Assembly: GCA_013152475.1 (NCBI GenBank)
Contig: JAADGH010000109.1
Location: 8,247-72,246, forward strand
Direction of reading: 5' to 3'
Length of the DNA: 64,000 bases
Source of the DNA: Planctomycetota bacterium
Lineage (GTDB): Bacteria; Planctomycetota; Brocadiia; JAADGH01
The translations under genes were made by a program, and so were the position numbers. Under the pieces are notes generated by a model, which was not told where the DNA came from, did not search any database, and worked only from the letters and a program-made list of their open reading frames with translations. Positions 1 through 9,358 of this stretch are shown here, one piece after another (the first letter of the stretch is position 1; the number at the start of each line of letters is the position of its first letter).

Positions 1-417
1 GAGCTTACCCGCACGATCAAGCCGGCCTGGCGGAAGATGGCGGACGTCCGGTTCCGCAGCGATGAGTTCACCCACTCGAAGGAAGAGCAGGTCCTCGCCG
101 ACCGCGGCCTCTACACCCTCGACGGCTACCTGTCCTACTGGGCCGAGCACAACGAGACCGTCCTGCGCAAGGTTCCCCACTCGCGCCTGCTCATCGTCAA
201 GACCGAGGAGATCGACGACAGCATCGACCGCATCGCCGACTTCCTCGGCATCCCCGCGAACAGCATCGACGCCTCCGCCTCCCACTCGAACAAGGCCGAG
301 GGAAAGTCGGACATCCTCTCCCAGATCCCTCCGCGCCTTATCGAGGAGAAGGTGGCGCGGTATTGCTCGGGAGTGATGGGTGAGTTTTTTCCGGGGCATG
401 AACGGAGTGCGCCATAG
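1..417 (+). CDS. Sulfotransferase family protein, C-terminal fragment (5' end outside window)
   Basis: Frame is open from base 1 (ELTRTIKPAWRKMADVRF...). C-terminal pattern LLIVKTEEIDDSIDRIADFLGIP...EKVARYC resembles P-loop sulfotransferase C-termini. Confidence 0.6.
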   Translation, partial: ELTRTIKPAWRKMADVRFRSDEFTHSKEEQVLADRGLYTLDGYLSYWAEHNETVLRKVPHSRLLIVKTEEIDDSIDRIADFLGIPANSIDASASHSNKAEGKSDILSQIPPRLIEEKVARYCSGVMGEFFPGHERSAP

Positions 418-428
418 CGGAAAAAGCA

Positions 429-457
429 TTGAGCGCCGGAGGCGCGAGTGCTACAAT
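429..457 (+). promoter_or_regulatory. Candidate sigma70-like promoter for hicBA (TTGAGC-17-TACAAT) with GCGCC-GGA-GGCGC inverted repeat between the boxes
   Basis: -35 at 429-434, -10 at 452-457, 17-nt spacer; inverted repeat at 433-445. Confidence 0.45.
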
Positions 458-514
458 AAGGAAGTCGGAACTCCGTTGTCGGAACGTGTCACTGGCCGCT
501 GAGATGGGAGGGGA

Positions 515-736
515 ATGCAGATGACAAGAGCCTTCAATGTTATCATCGAACGCGACTCGGAAGGGTACTACGTGGGTACAGTGCCGGAGCTTCGCGGATG
601 CCACACGCAGGCGAAGTCGCTGGACACCTTGATGAAACGGGTCCGTGAGGCCATCGAAGTGTGTCTCGAGGCCGAAGGGGAGGAAATCGAGCCCTTTGAA
701 TTCGTTGGCATGCAGCGTCTGTGGCTTGAGGTATGA
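515..736 (+). CDS. hicB: HicB-family antitoxin
   Basis: FNVIIERDSEGYYVGTVPELRGCHTQAKSLDTLMKRVREAIEVCLE is the HicB partial RNase-H-like fold pattern; ATGA overlap with hicA. Confidence 0.85.
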   Translation: MQMTRAFNVIIERDSEGYYVGTVPELRGCHTQAKSLDTLMKRVREAIEVCLEAEGEEIEPFEFVGMQRLWLEV

Positions 737-957
737 GCAAGCTTCCGCGAACTACCGGCCAACGCCTCATTGCTGCCCTCCGCAAAGCAGGCTTCCGGGA
801 AATCCGGGCGAGAGGCAGTCATCATTTCATGCGCTATCCCGACGGGCGTTGCACCGTCGTTCCCGTGCACCGGGGCGAGACCATCGGCCCCGGTCTAATG
901 TCGAAGATCCTCGCCGACTGCGAGCTCACGCGCCGCGATTTGATTGATCTACTGTAG
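733..957 (+). CDS. hicA: HicA-family mRNA interferase toxin (YcfA-like)
   Basis: RLIAALRKAGFREIRARGSHHFMRYPDGRCTVVPVHRGETIGPGLMSKILAD contains the G-S-H-H catalytic motif. Confidence 0.88.
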   Translation: MSKLPRTTGQRLIAALRKAGFREIRARGSHHFMRYPDGRCTVVPVHRGETIGPGLMSKILADCELTRRDLIDLL

Positions 958-1008
958 ATTTGCTCAAGAGAAACGTCCGGCGAAGACTTTTGGTTACCGT
1001 GAAGCAAC

Positions 1009-1197
1009 ATGAGCGTGGAGAATTCGAAGAAGCGATCAGGAACAGGCTGGGACCGCCTTCGGAAGATGAAGGACGACGCTGTAGGCACCTCCGACATCCC
1101 TGAGTTGGGCAAGGAGCTCTTCCGGGAAGCCAAGTGGTGTTCTTCAGCAACGAGTGCCAATTGTGAGCGAAGGGGTTTGCCACCGAAAGAGGGTTGA
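1009..1197 (+). pseudogene. Truncated BrnA-like antitoxin fragment
   Basis: GTGWDRLRKMKDDAVGTSDIPELGKELFREAKW matches the BrnA-type N-terminal pattern (DWxRLRxMxDxDIDTSDIPELxxxFF); the usual RHH C-terminus is replaced by CSSATSANCERRGL*. Confidence 0.5.
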
Positions 1198-1201
1198 AAT
1201 C

Positions 1202-2254
1202 ATGCGCCTGTTTGGCATTGAGCCTGACGATAAATTCAGAGAATTTGTAGAAACGCCTTTCCAGGCCAACCATGAAGAATCCGTCTTGGAGGGATGGCTT
1301 GAAAGCAACCCTGATGGTATTGTGGAGGATGGAGCACTCCTTATCATCGGCCGTCAAGTCAGCACGAATCTTGGCAGCGTTATTGATCTGCTCGGCATTG
1401 ACCGTCGGGGAGATGTTGTCGTTCTGGAGCTGAAAAGGGATCGAACTCCGCGAGATACCCTTGCTCAATCCCTTGAGTATGCTTCATTTGTTGAGCAGCT
1501 GGACGCTCAACAGTTGGAAGGAATCCTGTGTTCATACCTGAATGATGAATCGGCAAGTTTGGCCGATTACCATCGACAGCACTTCCAACTCGGTCCCGAC
1601 GAAGCTATTGCCTTCAACAAGGATCAGCGGATTGTCATCGTGGGCCAGGGGATCACCAGTGAAATACGGCAAACTTCTCTATTTCTCAGGTCGAAAGGGA
1701 TTCGGATCACATGTGTTGAATTCTCCTTCTTCGAGGCAAAGGATGGGACTCGTTTGCTCTCACATGACATTGTTGTCGGGAAGCAGCCGAGCAAGCCCAC
1801 GCAGGTGGCTTCCGGGTCATTGCCCATTGTTACTGAGGAGTTTTTTGTTGAATCCCTGGATGAATACGGGAGGCAGGTGTTCAAACCCATTCTCGATCTT
1901 GCGGCCAAGAAGCCTTTCCCGATCCACTGGGGAACGAAAGGTTTTTCTCTCAACGTTGACTTGGAAGGCGCTCACGTTGTCCTCTGTTTTGGCTATCCGC
2001 CGGATTCCGTCTATAGACAATCCCTTTACACCGCCTTGATTTCTCCGGGAGGACTTCTCAATAAGACACAGGTTCCAGAAAATATCATCCAGTCGCTTCG
2101 GTCAGAAGCCGTGGGGACAGGATTGTTTCGGCCTGCAGGGCGCGAGCTGAAGTGTGTAATAGATCGCGAGTTCTCCGAAGATGAGATCGGCGCGCTGCTG
2201 TCATGGTGTGAAAAGGTTGCTTGCACCGTGAGACAGTATGGTCTAAAGCAGTAG
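1202..2254 (+). CDS. NucS/DUF91-type endonuclease-like protein
   Basis: ESVLEGWLESNPDGI...IGRQVSTNLGSVIDLLGIDRRGDVVVLELKRDRTPRDTLAQSLEYASFV: PD-(D/E)XK-like core D...ExK as in DUF91/NucS C-terminal nucleases. Confidence 0.65.
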   Translation: MRLFGIEPDDKFREFVETPFQANHEESVLEGWLESNPDGIVEDGALLIIGRQVSTNLGSVIDLLGIDRRGDVVVLELKRDRTPRDTLAQSLEYASFVEQLDAQQLEGILCSYLNDESASLADYHRQHFQLGPDEAIAFNKDQRIVIVGQGITSEIRQTSLFLRSKGIRITCVEFSFFEAKDGTRLLSHDIVVGKQPSKPTQVASGSLPIVTEEFFVESLDEYGRQVFKPILDLAAKKPFPIHWGTKGFSLNVDLEGAHVVLCFGYPPDSVYRQSLYTALISPGGLLNKTQVPENIIQSLRSEAVGTGLFRPAGRELKCVIDREFSEDEIGALLSWCEKVACTVRQYGLKQ

Positions 2255-2425
2255 GAGTTGTTGCGCAGACATAGGGAGCGGGAACCTATTCAGCCCGTCC
2301 TTATTCATATTTGTTGCTGTCAAAGCGACAAGAGGAGGTCGGCCCAAGTCAATTCCCACGTGCACCTTCCGACAAATGATCGAGAGGCGTATCAAGCCAC
2401 CAGCGCGGGAGACAGTCGATTCTAC

Positions 2426-2469
2426 TTGACAAGTTCACCCGCTGGATGTATACTCATTGTAGATACATC
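2426..2469 (+). promoter_or_regulatory. mazEF promoter (TTGACA-17-TATACT) overlapped by operator-like inverted repeat GATGTAT-N11-ATACATC
   Basis: -35 at 2426-2431; -10 at 2449-2454; inverted repeat arms at 2445-2451 and 2463-2469. Confidence 0.7.
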
Positions 2470-2485
2470 GCAAGGAAGGAAGACA

Positions 2486-2728
2486 ATGGATACCCGAATC
2501 AAGAAATGGGGAAACAGCCTTGCTGTGCGCATCCCCAAGCCGCTTGCGGCAGAGATTGGCCTGGAGCAGGATTCCGCCGTCGAAGTGTCCCTGGAGAAAG
2601 GCAGGCTGGTCATTACGCCGGAGCGCCGTCCGGCGCCGACACTCAATGACCTGCTGGCGAAGGTGACCAAGGACAATCTGCATGGCGAAATCGATACCGG
2701 TCCTGCTGTCGGGAAAGAGGAATGGTGA
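2486..2728 (+). CDS. mazE: MazE/AbrB-family antitoxin
   Basis: MDTRIKKWGNSLAVRIPKPLAAEIGLEQDSAVEVSLEKGRLVITPE is a SpoVT/AbrB MazE signature; overlaps mazF by 7 nt. Confidence 0.92.
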   Translation: MDTRIKKWGNSLAVRIPKPLAAEIGLEQDSAVEVSLEKGRLVITPERRPAPTLNDLLAKVTKDNLHGEIDTGPAVGKEEW

Positions 2729-3069
2729 CCACCGACACGTTCGTCCCCGAGCGCGGCGATGTCGTCTGGATCACCTTGAATCCGCAGGCCGGACACGAGC
2801 AGGCGGGGCGTCGTCCGGCCCTCGTGCTTTCGCCCGCCGCATACAACGGCAAGGTCGGTCTCGCCATCTTCTGCCCGATCACAAGCCGCGTGAAGGGCTA
2901 TCCCTTCGAGGTGACGATTCCCGAGGGCCTCGGAGTCACCGGGGCCGTCCTCTCCGACCAGGTGAAGAGCCTGGACTGGCGCGCGAGAAGTGTGGAGAAG
3001 ATGAGCACGTTGCCATCGGAAACGGTGAACGAGGTTCTGCTCAAGCTTGGTACTTTGCTTCCCAAATGA
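2722..3069 (+). CDS. mazF: MazF/PemK-family endoribonuclease toxin
   Basis: ERGDVVWITLNPQAGHEQAGRRPALVLSPAAYNGKVGLAIFCPITSRVKGYPFEV...LSDQVKSLDWRAR. Confidence 0.95.
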   Translation: MVTTDTFVPERGDVVWITLNPQAGHEQAGRRPALVLSPAAYNGKVGLAIFCPITSRVKGYPFEVTIPEGLGVTGAVLSDQVKSLDWRARSVEKMSTLPSETVNEVLLKLGTLLPK

Positions 3070-3114
3070 AGGTCGCGATCTGTTTCCATCCGCCATAAAT
3101 GAAAGCCATGCCCT

Positions 3115-4302
3115 ATGCCCAACTACACCTTCCGACAGATGACCGACGAGGATGTGCCGGAGATGACGCGCGTGCGCAACAGTGTGTTCTCCGCGCACCC
3201 GCTCAAGCCTGAGGACTGGAACAAAGACGAGACGTGCGTCCTGGCTTTCGAGGACAACAAGATGGTCGGGGCCATCCCCCTCGATATGCGCGAGTTCCTC
3301 ATCGCGCCGGGCGTGTCGATCCGCACGGCCTTCGAGAACTCCGTCGGCGTCGTGGACGGCATGCGCGGCAAGGGCCTCGGCACCAAGATGATCGAGTGCG
3401 CCGCCGAGTTCCTCGAGCCCGACTGCCACGCCCTCTTCGTCTATCGCGGCGGCGAGACGAGCGCGGCCTATCGGTTCTACCGGAAGACGGGCCATGTCGA
3501 TCTGCATTTCACGCGCAGCTTCGCGCTGTCCAGCCCGCCGTCGCTGTCCGACGGTCGGATCGTCCTGGAGGAGATGGACAAGTGCCTGGAACATGAGAGC
3601 CAGCTCCTCAAGCTGTTCAACGAAAGCTACCCCGGCATGGCCGGGTTTCGCAAACGCGAACCTGGGTTCTGGCAAGTTGCCCTCGACTGCCACATCTTCC
3701 GGGAGATGGCCTACGACGATCTTCTCTTCGCCACCCTTCGCAGTGGTGAAACGATCGATGCCTATGCGCTGCTCGGCTGCTATGAGGAAGCGGCGAAGAT
3801 CGTGATCCAAGAAATGGCCGTCGCTGGGGGCGATGCCGGTCTGTGGGAGAAGTTACTTTGGGAGGTCGCCAACGTCGCCAAGCGCCGGGGCTCGACGGTT
3901 TCCCTGCCGACCTCGGACACGGCGCCGTGCCTGCCCGCCGCGCTGAAGCTCGGCTTCAAGCCGGGCCCGCGCGGGCTCATCATCCTTGCGCGAATCCTCC
4001 GGCACAAAGACGTATTCGACCGCATCTGGCAGGGCGACAGGTCCCTTGCCGACCTGAAGCTGACCCTCTGGACGCCGGAGTTCCAGTTCGTCGCGCTTGA
4101 CGGCAAGCCCGGCGGGCCGGACGTGACACTGGAGATGAAGAACGAGACGATGACGCGCCTGCTCCTGGCGCGGGCGGATTTCCAGGCGGCCCTTGCCGAG
4201 GAACGCATCACCGCCTATGGCGCGGACGCCGCCCTGCTGGCGCACATTGGCCGGGGCTTCCCGTTCTGCAAGTGGATCTACCACCATCTCGACAACATTT
4301 GA
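3115..4302 (+). CDS. GNAT family N-acetyltransferase (likely two GNAT-like halves)
   Basis: MPNYTFRQMTDEDVPEMTRVRNSVF...VGVVDGMRGKGLGTKMIECAAEFL (acetyl-CoA binding motif), 395 aa. Confidence 0.75.
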   Translation: MPNYTFRQMTDEDVPEMTRVRNSVFSAHPLKPEDWNKDETCVLAFEDNKMVGAIPLDMREFLIAPGVSIRTAFENSVGVVDGMRGKGLGTKMIECAAEFLEPDCHALFVYRGGETSAAYRFYRKTGHVDLHFTRSFALSSPPSLSDGRIVLEEMDKCLEHESQLLKLFNESYPGMAGFRKREPGFWQVALDCHIFREMAYDDLLFATLRSGETIDAYALLGCYEEAAKIVIQEMAVAGGDAGLWEKLLWEVANVAKRRGSTVSLPTSDTAPCLPAALKLGFKPGPRGLIILARILRHKDVFDRIWQGDRSLADLKLTLWTPEFQFVALDGKPGGPDVTLEMKNETMTRLLLARADFQAALAEERITAYGADAALLAHIGRGFPFCKWIYHHLDNI

Positions 4303-4582
4303 GAAGGTGTGAACCATCGGGACGCAATGTGTGTGATGGACCGTCCGCGGTCTGCTCCCAATGATCCCGCACCACGATCCCCTTATGACAGATCGTTGCC
4401 GTCGCCTCCGGCGTGCCGTTTTTCGAAAACGCCGCTTCGATTTTTTCGCGTTCGGTCATCGCATGTGGGGTGGGCCTGCGGCCCGCCACCATCACGGAAC
4501 GTCGTTTCCTCTTTGACGCCGACTCAACCTATGGTATCTTGGGAGCGGCGAGAGTTCAATAAGTTGCTGAAAGGAGAGCGCC

Positions 4583-5287
4583 ATGACAAGACGGGCGATG
4601 GTTGTGCTGGGCGGGTGTGTGTGCGTTGTCGCGGCCCTGACGGTGCTGGCCGAGGGCGACTGGCAGTGGCTCTTTAAGGGGACGCAGGCGGATATGGACA
4701 AGAACTGGACCTGGCACGCGCCACAGGCCCGCTCGATGAAACCGAAGGAGAAGCCCTGGACGCCGGGAAAGTGGCATGTCGTCGAGGACAAATCGCTGGA
4801 GTGCCTGCCGCGCTGTGGATACATCTGGAGCAAGGAGACCTACGGCGACTTCGTGATCGACTTCGAGGTGAAGCTGTCGGCGAAGGCGAACAGCGGGCTC
4901 TTCTTCCGGGCCGACCCCAAGAACTGCGTGCAGGGCGGGATGGAGATCCAAATCCTCGATTCCTACGGCAAGGCAAAGCCAAGCAAACACGACATGGCTG
5001 CGCTCTACGACTGCGCCGCTCCAACGAAGAACATGGCCAAGCCGGCGGGCGAGTGGCAGCATATGGTCCTCACGGCGAAGGGACCCAAGCTGACGGTGGA
5101 GCTGAACGGGGAGACGGTGCTGAACGTCGACCTGGACCAGTGGCCAGAGGCCCACAAGAACCCGGACGGCTCGAAGAATAAGTTCAAGACGGCCTACAAG
5201 AACATGCCGCGCACCGGCTATATCGGCTTCCAAGACCATGGGCACAAGATCTGGCTGCGCAACATCAAGATCAAGCGGCTGGAGTAG
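4583..5287 (+). CDS. DUF1080 / 3-keto-disaccharide hydrolase-domain protein, exported
   Basis: N-terminal hydrophobic signal; GDFVIDFEVKLSAKANSGLFFRADP...GEWQHMVLTAKGPKLTVELNGETV..GYIGFQDHGHKIWLRNIKIKRLE is typical of DUF1080. Confidence 0.85.
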   Translation: MTRRAMVVLGGCVCVVAALTVLAEGDWQWLFKGTQADMDKNWTWHAPQARSMKPKEKPWTPGKWHVVEDKSLECLPRCGYIWSKETYGDFVIDFEVKLSAKANSGLFFRADPKNCVQGGMEIQILDSYGKAKPSKHDMAALYDCAAPTKNMAKPAGEWQHMVLTAKGPKLTVELNGETVLNVDLDQWPEAHKNPDGSKNKFKTAYKNMPRTGYIGFQDHGHKIWLRNIKIKRLE

Positions 5288-5459
5288 GGCGAGCCGTGAT
5301 ATTCCTGTAGAAGATCACCGGCGGCGCCTTCGCATTCCCGGCAGCAGGGCCGAGACTATGGCGGTGCCGGGCGTTCGGATCTTTATCGGCGCACAGGGCG
5401 ACCCCGCTGAGATGTTCCCCGATCTACGGAATGCCGACGCCCTCACGGGTGCGTGAAGG

Positions 5460-6503
5460 TTACTTCTTCTTTCCGGTTGTCTTCTTCTTGTAGAAGCTGA
5501 TCATCCGCTTGCATGTGGCGACCTTGATCTTGCCCGCGTTGCCGGCCTGACCGAAGGCGATCATGCGGCTTTTGCAGACCTCTGTCATGGCCTCGCGTGC
5601 GGGGCCGAGGTACTTGCGCGGGTCGAACACGGTCGGCTCGCAGGCGAAGACCTTGCGGATGGCGCCGGTCATGGCCAAGCGGTTGTCGGTGTCCACATTC
5701 ACCTTCCGCACACCATGCTGGATGCCGCGCTGGATTTCCTCGACGGGCACACCATAACTCGGCGGCATGAAGCCGCCGTACATTCGGATGACGTTCGTCA
5801 GGTCCTCCGGCACGCTGGAGGAGCCGTGCATGACGAGGTGCGTGTCGGGCAGGCGCCTGTGGATCTCTTCGATTACACTCATGACGAGCACGTCGCCTGT
5901 GGGTTTCTTTTTGAACTTGTAGGCGCCGTGACTCGTGCCGATGGCGACGGCCAGGGCATCGACACCGGTTTCTGCAACAAACTGCTCGGCCTGATCGGGA
6001 TCGGTCAGGTGCTTCAGGGCCTCGTCGCTGCTCATGCCGGCGCCGTGTCCGTCCTCGATGCCGCCGAGGCAGCCGAGCTCGCCCTCAACGGTGACGCCCT
6101 TGGCGTGGGCCATATCCACCACCTTCTTCGTCACCTTTACATTCTGCTTGTAGCTCGCGGGCGTCTTGCCGTCCTCGAGCAGGGAGCCGTCCATCATGAC
6201 GGAGGTAAAGTTCTGATCGATGGCGCTGCCGCAGGTGGCGGGCGAGTTGCCATGATCCTGGTGCATGGCCATGGGGATCTTGGGATACAATTCAGCCGCC
6301 GCCAGCATCAGGTGGCGCAGGTAGGCATCATTGGTGTACTTCCGTGCGCCGCGCGAGGCCTGGACGATAACGGGAGATTCCGTCTCCTCGCCCGCGGCCA
6401 TGATGGCCTGGATCTGCTCCATGTTGTTCACGTTGAACGCGGCGAGGCCGTAGTCGTTCTCCGCGGCATGGTCAAGCAATATACGCATCGGTACGAGTGC
6501 CAT
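5460..6503 (-). CDS. fba: Class II fructose-bisphosphate aldolase
   Basis: [36 protein letters not shown]...[12 protein letters not shown]...[10 protein letters not shown] zinc-aldolase motifs. Confidence 0.93.
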   Translation of the reverse strand: MALVPMRILLDHAAENDYGLAAFNVNNMEQIQAIMAAGEETESPVIVQASRGARKYTNDAYLRHLMLAAAELYPKIPMAMHQDHGNSPATCGSAIDQNFTSVMMDGSLLEDGKTPASYKQNVKVTKKVVDMAHAKGVTVEGELGCLGGIEDGHGAGMSSDEALKHLTDPDQAEQFVAETGVDALAVAIGTSHGAYKFKKKPTGDVLVMSVIEEIHRRLPDTHLVMHGSSSVPEDLTNVIRMYGGFMPPSYGVPVEEIQRGIQHGVRKVNVDTDNRLAMTGAIRKVFACEPTVFDPRKYLGPAREAMTEVCKSRMIAFGQAGNAGKIKVATCKRMISFYKKKTTGKKK

Positions 6504-6653
6504 ACGTCTACGCTCCTTTCACGGTTCGGTTTATTGTTGAGAGTGGATCATCACCGGATATTGGACGATGGATTATAGGGTATCCGGCCCCCTTTGTCCA
6601 GAGGCAAAACGGGGATCGCGATTGACAAAGGGCGGAAGATCGGCGAGAATAGG

Positions 6654-8789
6654 ATGACCATGAAAAAATACTTCGTTGCCCTCATCTTGTTTGCGCCGCT
6701 ACATGCCTCGGCCCAGAAGGTCCGCTGGTGGAACAAGCAGTGGACGTGCCGGCGCAAGGTGGAAGTCCAGGCCCCCAAGTCGAAGTACGAAGGGGAGGAG
6801 GTGGGATATGTGGAGTTCCGCACGGGTGGGTACATGCAGGTCGACGGGAGAGATCTGCGTGTTGTCGCCGGTAGGGATGTCATGCCGCACAAGGCCATCC
6901 AGATCGGGCCGGGCGATTTCGCAAAAGTGGCCTTCCGACTCACCGAGGGCGTGAAGACCTACTACGTCTATTACGGCAACGACAAAGCGAAGCCGCCGGC
7001 GGACAATTGGGAACCCAAGCGCGGACTCCTCCTTGAGGTACGTCAGTATCGTGGCCCGGGATTTCAGACGTGGGCCCAGATGCAGCAGTCACTGGAGCGA
7101 GCGAAGTCTCTCGTCATGGGACGCATGTTTGTGCCCAATGTATTTCTGGGCTACAATCCCTTCGGCGAGACCAAGAACTGTCTATCCATCTATACCGGCT
7201 GGCTGGCCATTCCGTCCCAGGGCGACTACATCTTCGCCACAACATCGGACGACGCATCGTTTCTGTTCGTGGATGACAAGCTCGTCGCATCGTGGCCGGG
7301 CACGCACCGCGCCGTCCCCTATGCCGCGCGATTCGAGGTGGTGCGCGCCATGAAGCCCGGTCTGCACAAGTTCGCCTATTACCACGCCCAGGCCATCGAC
7401 CGAGCGGCCGCCGTGGCGGCGTGGATCCCGCCCTGGAAGATCAAAAAACCGCCGCCGCCCGATGGCCGCCGCAATCGCGCCGCGCGGATGCAGTGGATGA
7501 AGCGGAACAAATTCGAGGTGATCCCGGCAAGCGCGTTTCCGCCCGTGGCCAAGGGCGTGCTCAAAGACTACGCCATACGGGGGTCGAAGCTGGCGCCGGA
7601 CTTCGCCGCTGAGAATGTGGGCGAGGTCATGGTCGGGGGGGACTATATCCAGCGGCTCAAGTTCACCGACACATCGCCCCGCGTGCGCGGCTACGCCGTT
7701 GTCACACAGCGCTGGGACTTTGGCGACGGCAACACGATGACGGGCAGCCCCGTGGAGCACGTCTACCTGCGGGACGGCGACTACAAGGTGACGCTCACAC
7801 TCGCCACGGCGGCGCACCATTTCTCCGTGACGCAAACGGTGCACGTCACTCGAAACTGGGAGCGGCAGATTCGGCCGTCGCCGGACAAGGCGAAGGGCTA
7901 TCTGCCGATCCTCTCGAAGTATGACTTCGAGAACATGCCACCGGAGTACGTAGTGATCGCGGCGCGATACTTTGATGAGCTGGGACAGCAGGAGACGGTC
8001 GTTCGTCTGTGCCGGGCCGCTCTGTCAAAGGCCAACGCCATACCGATCGACAGGCAATACGAGATGGCGCTGCTTCTCAAGGATGTGGCCAAGGACGCCG
8101 AGACGGCGCGGATGGCCATTCAAGCCTTCCATACGATCGAGGCCAAGAGCCGTGACATGCGCCGGCAAGCGGCGGCGGCCCTCGCTGCGGGCGAGATGGG
8201 TCTGAACGTCCTCCACCGCCCCGACTTGGCGGAAAAAGAGTTCAGCCGGGTTGCCACGAAGTATGCGTCGGCGGACCGCGATACGCTGCGCCATGCCCTC
8301 GTCGGCCTGGGTGACGTCTATCGCGAGAAGGGGAATTACGAAAAAGCGAAAGAATGTTACGGCAAGGCGTCGGAGATTCGAACCGGCAGAGAGGAGTTTC
8401 GCAAGATGGCGGTCCAGATCGGCGCGTACTCCCGCGCCGTGGACAATTATCTCCGCGACGGAAAACTCGACGACGCGGAGAATTTTCTCGACGCATGGGA
8501 ATGGGAATTCCCCGCCGAACGCCTGCGCGGTTACTCCTCGCTGCTGCGAGGAAAGCTCCTGGCGGCGCAGGGGGACCCGCGAGGCGCAGCGCGCGCGCTT
8601 GAAGGGCTGGCCCTTGTGAATCCCCGGTCCCCCTATGCGGCAGAATGCCTCATGCTTGCGGCGAAGTGTTACCTGAAGACCGGGGACCGGAAAAAGGCTG
8701 CCGCGGTCCTGCGCCAGGTTGTCGCGGAGTACAAGGACAGTCCGCTGAATCCCGACGCGGTGAAAAAGCTGAAAGGGTTGAAAGAATAG
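6654..8789 (+). CDS. Secreted PA14-like/PKD-domain protein with C-terminal TPR repeats
   Basis: Signal peptide MTMKKYFVALILFAPLHASAQ; PKD-like VTQRWDFGDGNTMTGSPVEHVYLRDGDYKVTLTL; TPR-like C-terminus with YEKAKECYGKASEI repeats. Confidence 0.65.
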   Translation: MTMKKYFVALILFAPLHASAQKVRWWNKQWTCRRKVEVQAPKSKYEGEEVGYVEFRTGGYMQVDGRDLRVVAGRDVMPHKAIQIGPGDFAKVAFRLTEGVKTYYVYYGNDKAKPPADNWEPKRGLLLEVRQYRGPGFQTWAQMQQSLERAKSLVMGRMFVPNVFLGYNPFGETKNCLSIYTGWLAIPSQGDYIFATTSDDASFLFVDDKLVASWPGTHRAVPYAARFEVVRAMKPGLHKFAYYHAQAIDRAAAVAAWIPPWKIKKPPPPDGRRNRAARMQWMKRNKFEVIPASAFPPVAKGVLKDYAIRGSKLAPDFAAENVGEVMVGGDYIQRLKFTDTSPRVRGYAVVTQRWDFGDGNTMTGSPVEHVYLRDGDYKVTLTLATAAHHFSVTQTVHVTRNWERQIRPSPDKAKGYLPILSKYDFENMPPEYVVIAARYFDELGQQETVVRLCRAALSKANAIPIDRQYEMALLLKDVAKDAETARMAIQAFHTIEAKSRDMRRQAAAALAAGEMGLNVLHRPDLAEKEFSRVATKYASADRDTLRHALVGLGDVYREKGNYEKAKECYGKASEIRTGREEFRKMAVQIGAYSRAVDNYLRDGKLDDAENFLDAWEWEFPAERLRGYSSLLRGKLLAAQGDPRGAARALEGLALVNPRSPYAAECLMLAAKCYLKTGDRKKAAAVLRQVVAEYKDSPLNPDAVKKLKGLKE

Positions 8790-8798
8790 GGGCGGACG

Positions 8799-9335
8799 CT
8801 ACTCGTCCAGACGCACAATGCCCCGGACCAAACCATTGACCAAGCGGCCCACCAGCGGAAACTTGGCGCGGTCCATCCGTTTGTACGATTCTTCTCGCTT
8901 CACCTGAACGTCGCGGTTAATCTCGGCGAGTTGGGGTGCGATCTTGGCGCGGTTTTCGTCTCGCTTCTTCTCCCACTCTTCCACCACAATCTGGATTTTT
9001 TCGAGCTCGCTCGCGTCCAGCCAGATGCCACCGTCGCTGGGACACTTATCGATGATAATGCCGGAAGTGTAGGCATAGTTGGACCGGCGGCACTTGGCCC
9101 CGCACTTCGGGCAGGGATACCCCTCACCCATGTCCTCTTTCTTCACCGGCACCGGTACGCGCGCGCCGGGGACCGCTTCGATCTCTTCCTGGGCAAAGAC
9201 CTTCTCGCGGCGCTCGACGATCTGATCGAGCTCACCCTCGTCGAGCCAGACGCCGCCACATCCCGCGCAGATGTCGATCGTAACACCCTCGTATTGATCG
9301 AGTTGCAACTCTTGGCCACAGTTTGGGCAGTTCAT
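8799..9335 (-). CDS. Protein with two TFIIB-type zinc ribbons
   Basis: MNCPNCGQELQLDQYEGVTIDICAGCGGVWLDEGEL and CPKCGAKCRR...IIIDKCPSDGGIWLDASEL. Confidence 0.8.
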   Translation of the reverse strand: MNCPNCGQELQLDQYEGVTIDICAGCGGVWLDEGELDQIVERREKVFAQEEIEAVPGARVPVPVKKEDMGEGYPCPKCGAKCRRSNYAYTSGIIIDKCPSDGGIWLDASELEKIQIVVEEWEKKRDENRAKIAPQLAEINRDVQVKREESYKRMDRAKFPLVGRLVNGLVRGIVRLDE

Positions 9336-9358
9336 CTCTTCCCTCCGAATTGAGTGCG

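Noticed and set aside
5715-6578. 287-aa plus-strand ORF
   Set aside because: Antisense to class II aldolase; His/Val-rich mirror-frame sequence.
6622-6650. TTGACA at 6622 as promoter of the 6654 gene
   Set aside because: A -10 at proper spacing would put the start site at or past the likely start codon; too weak to support.
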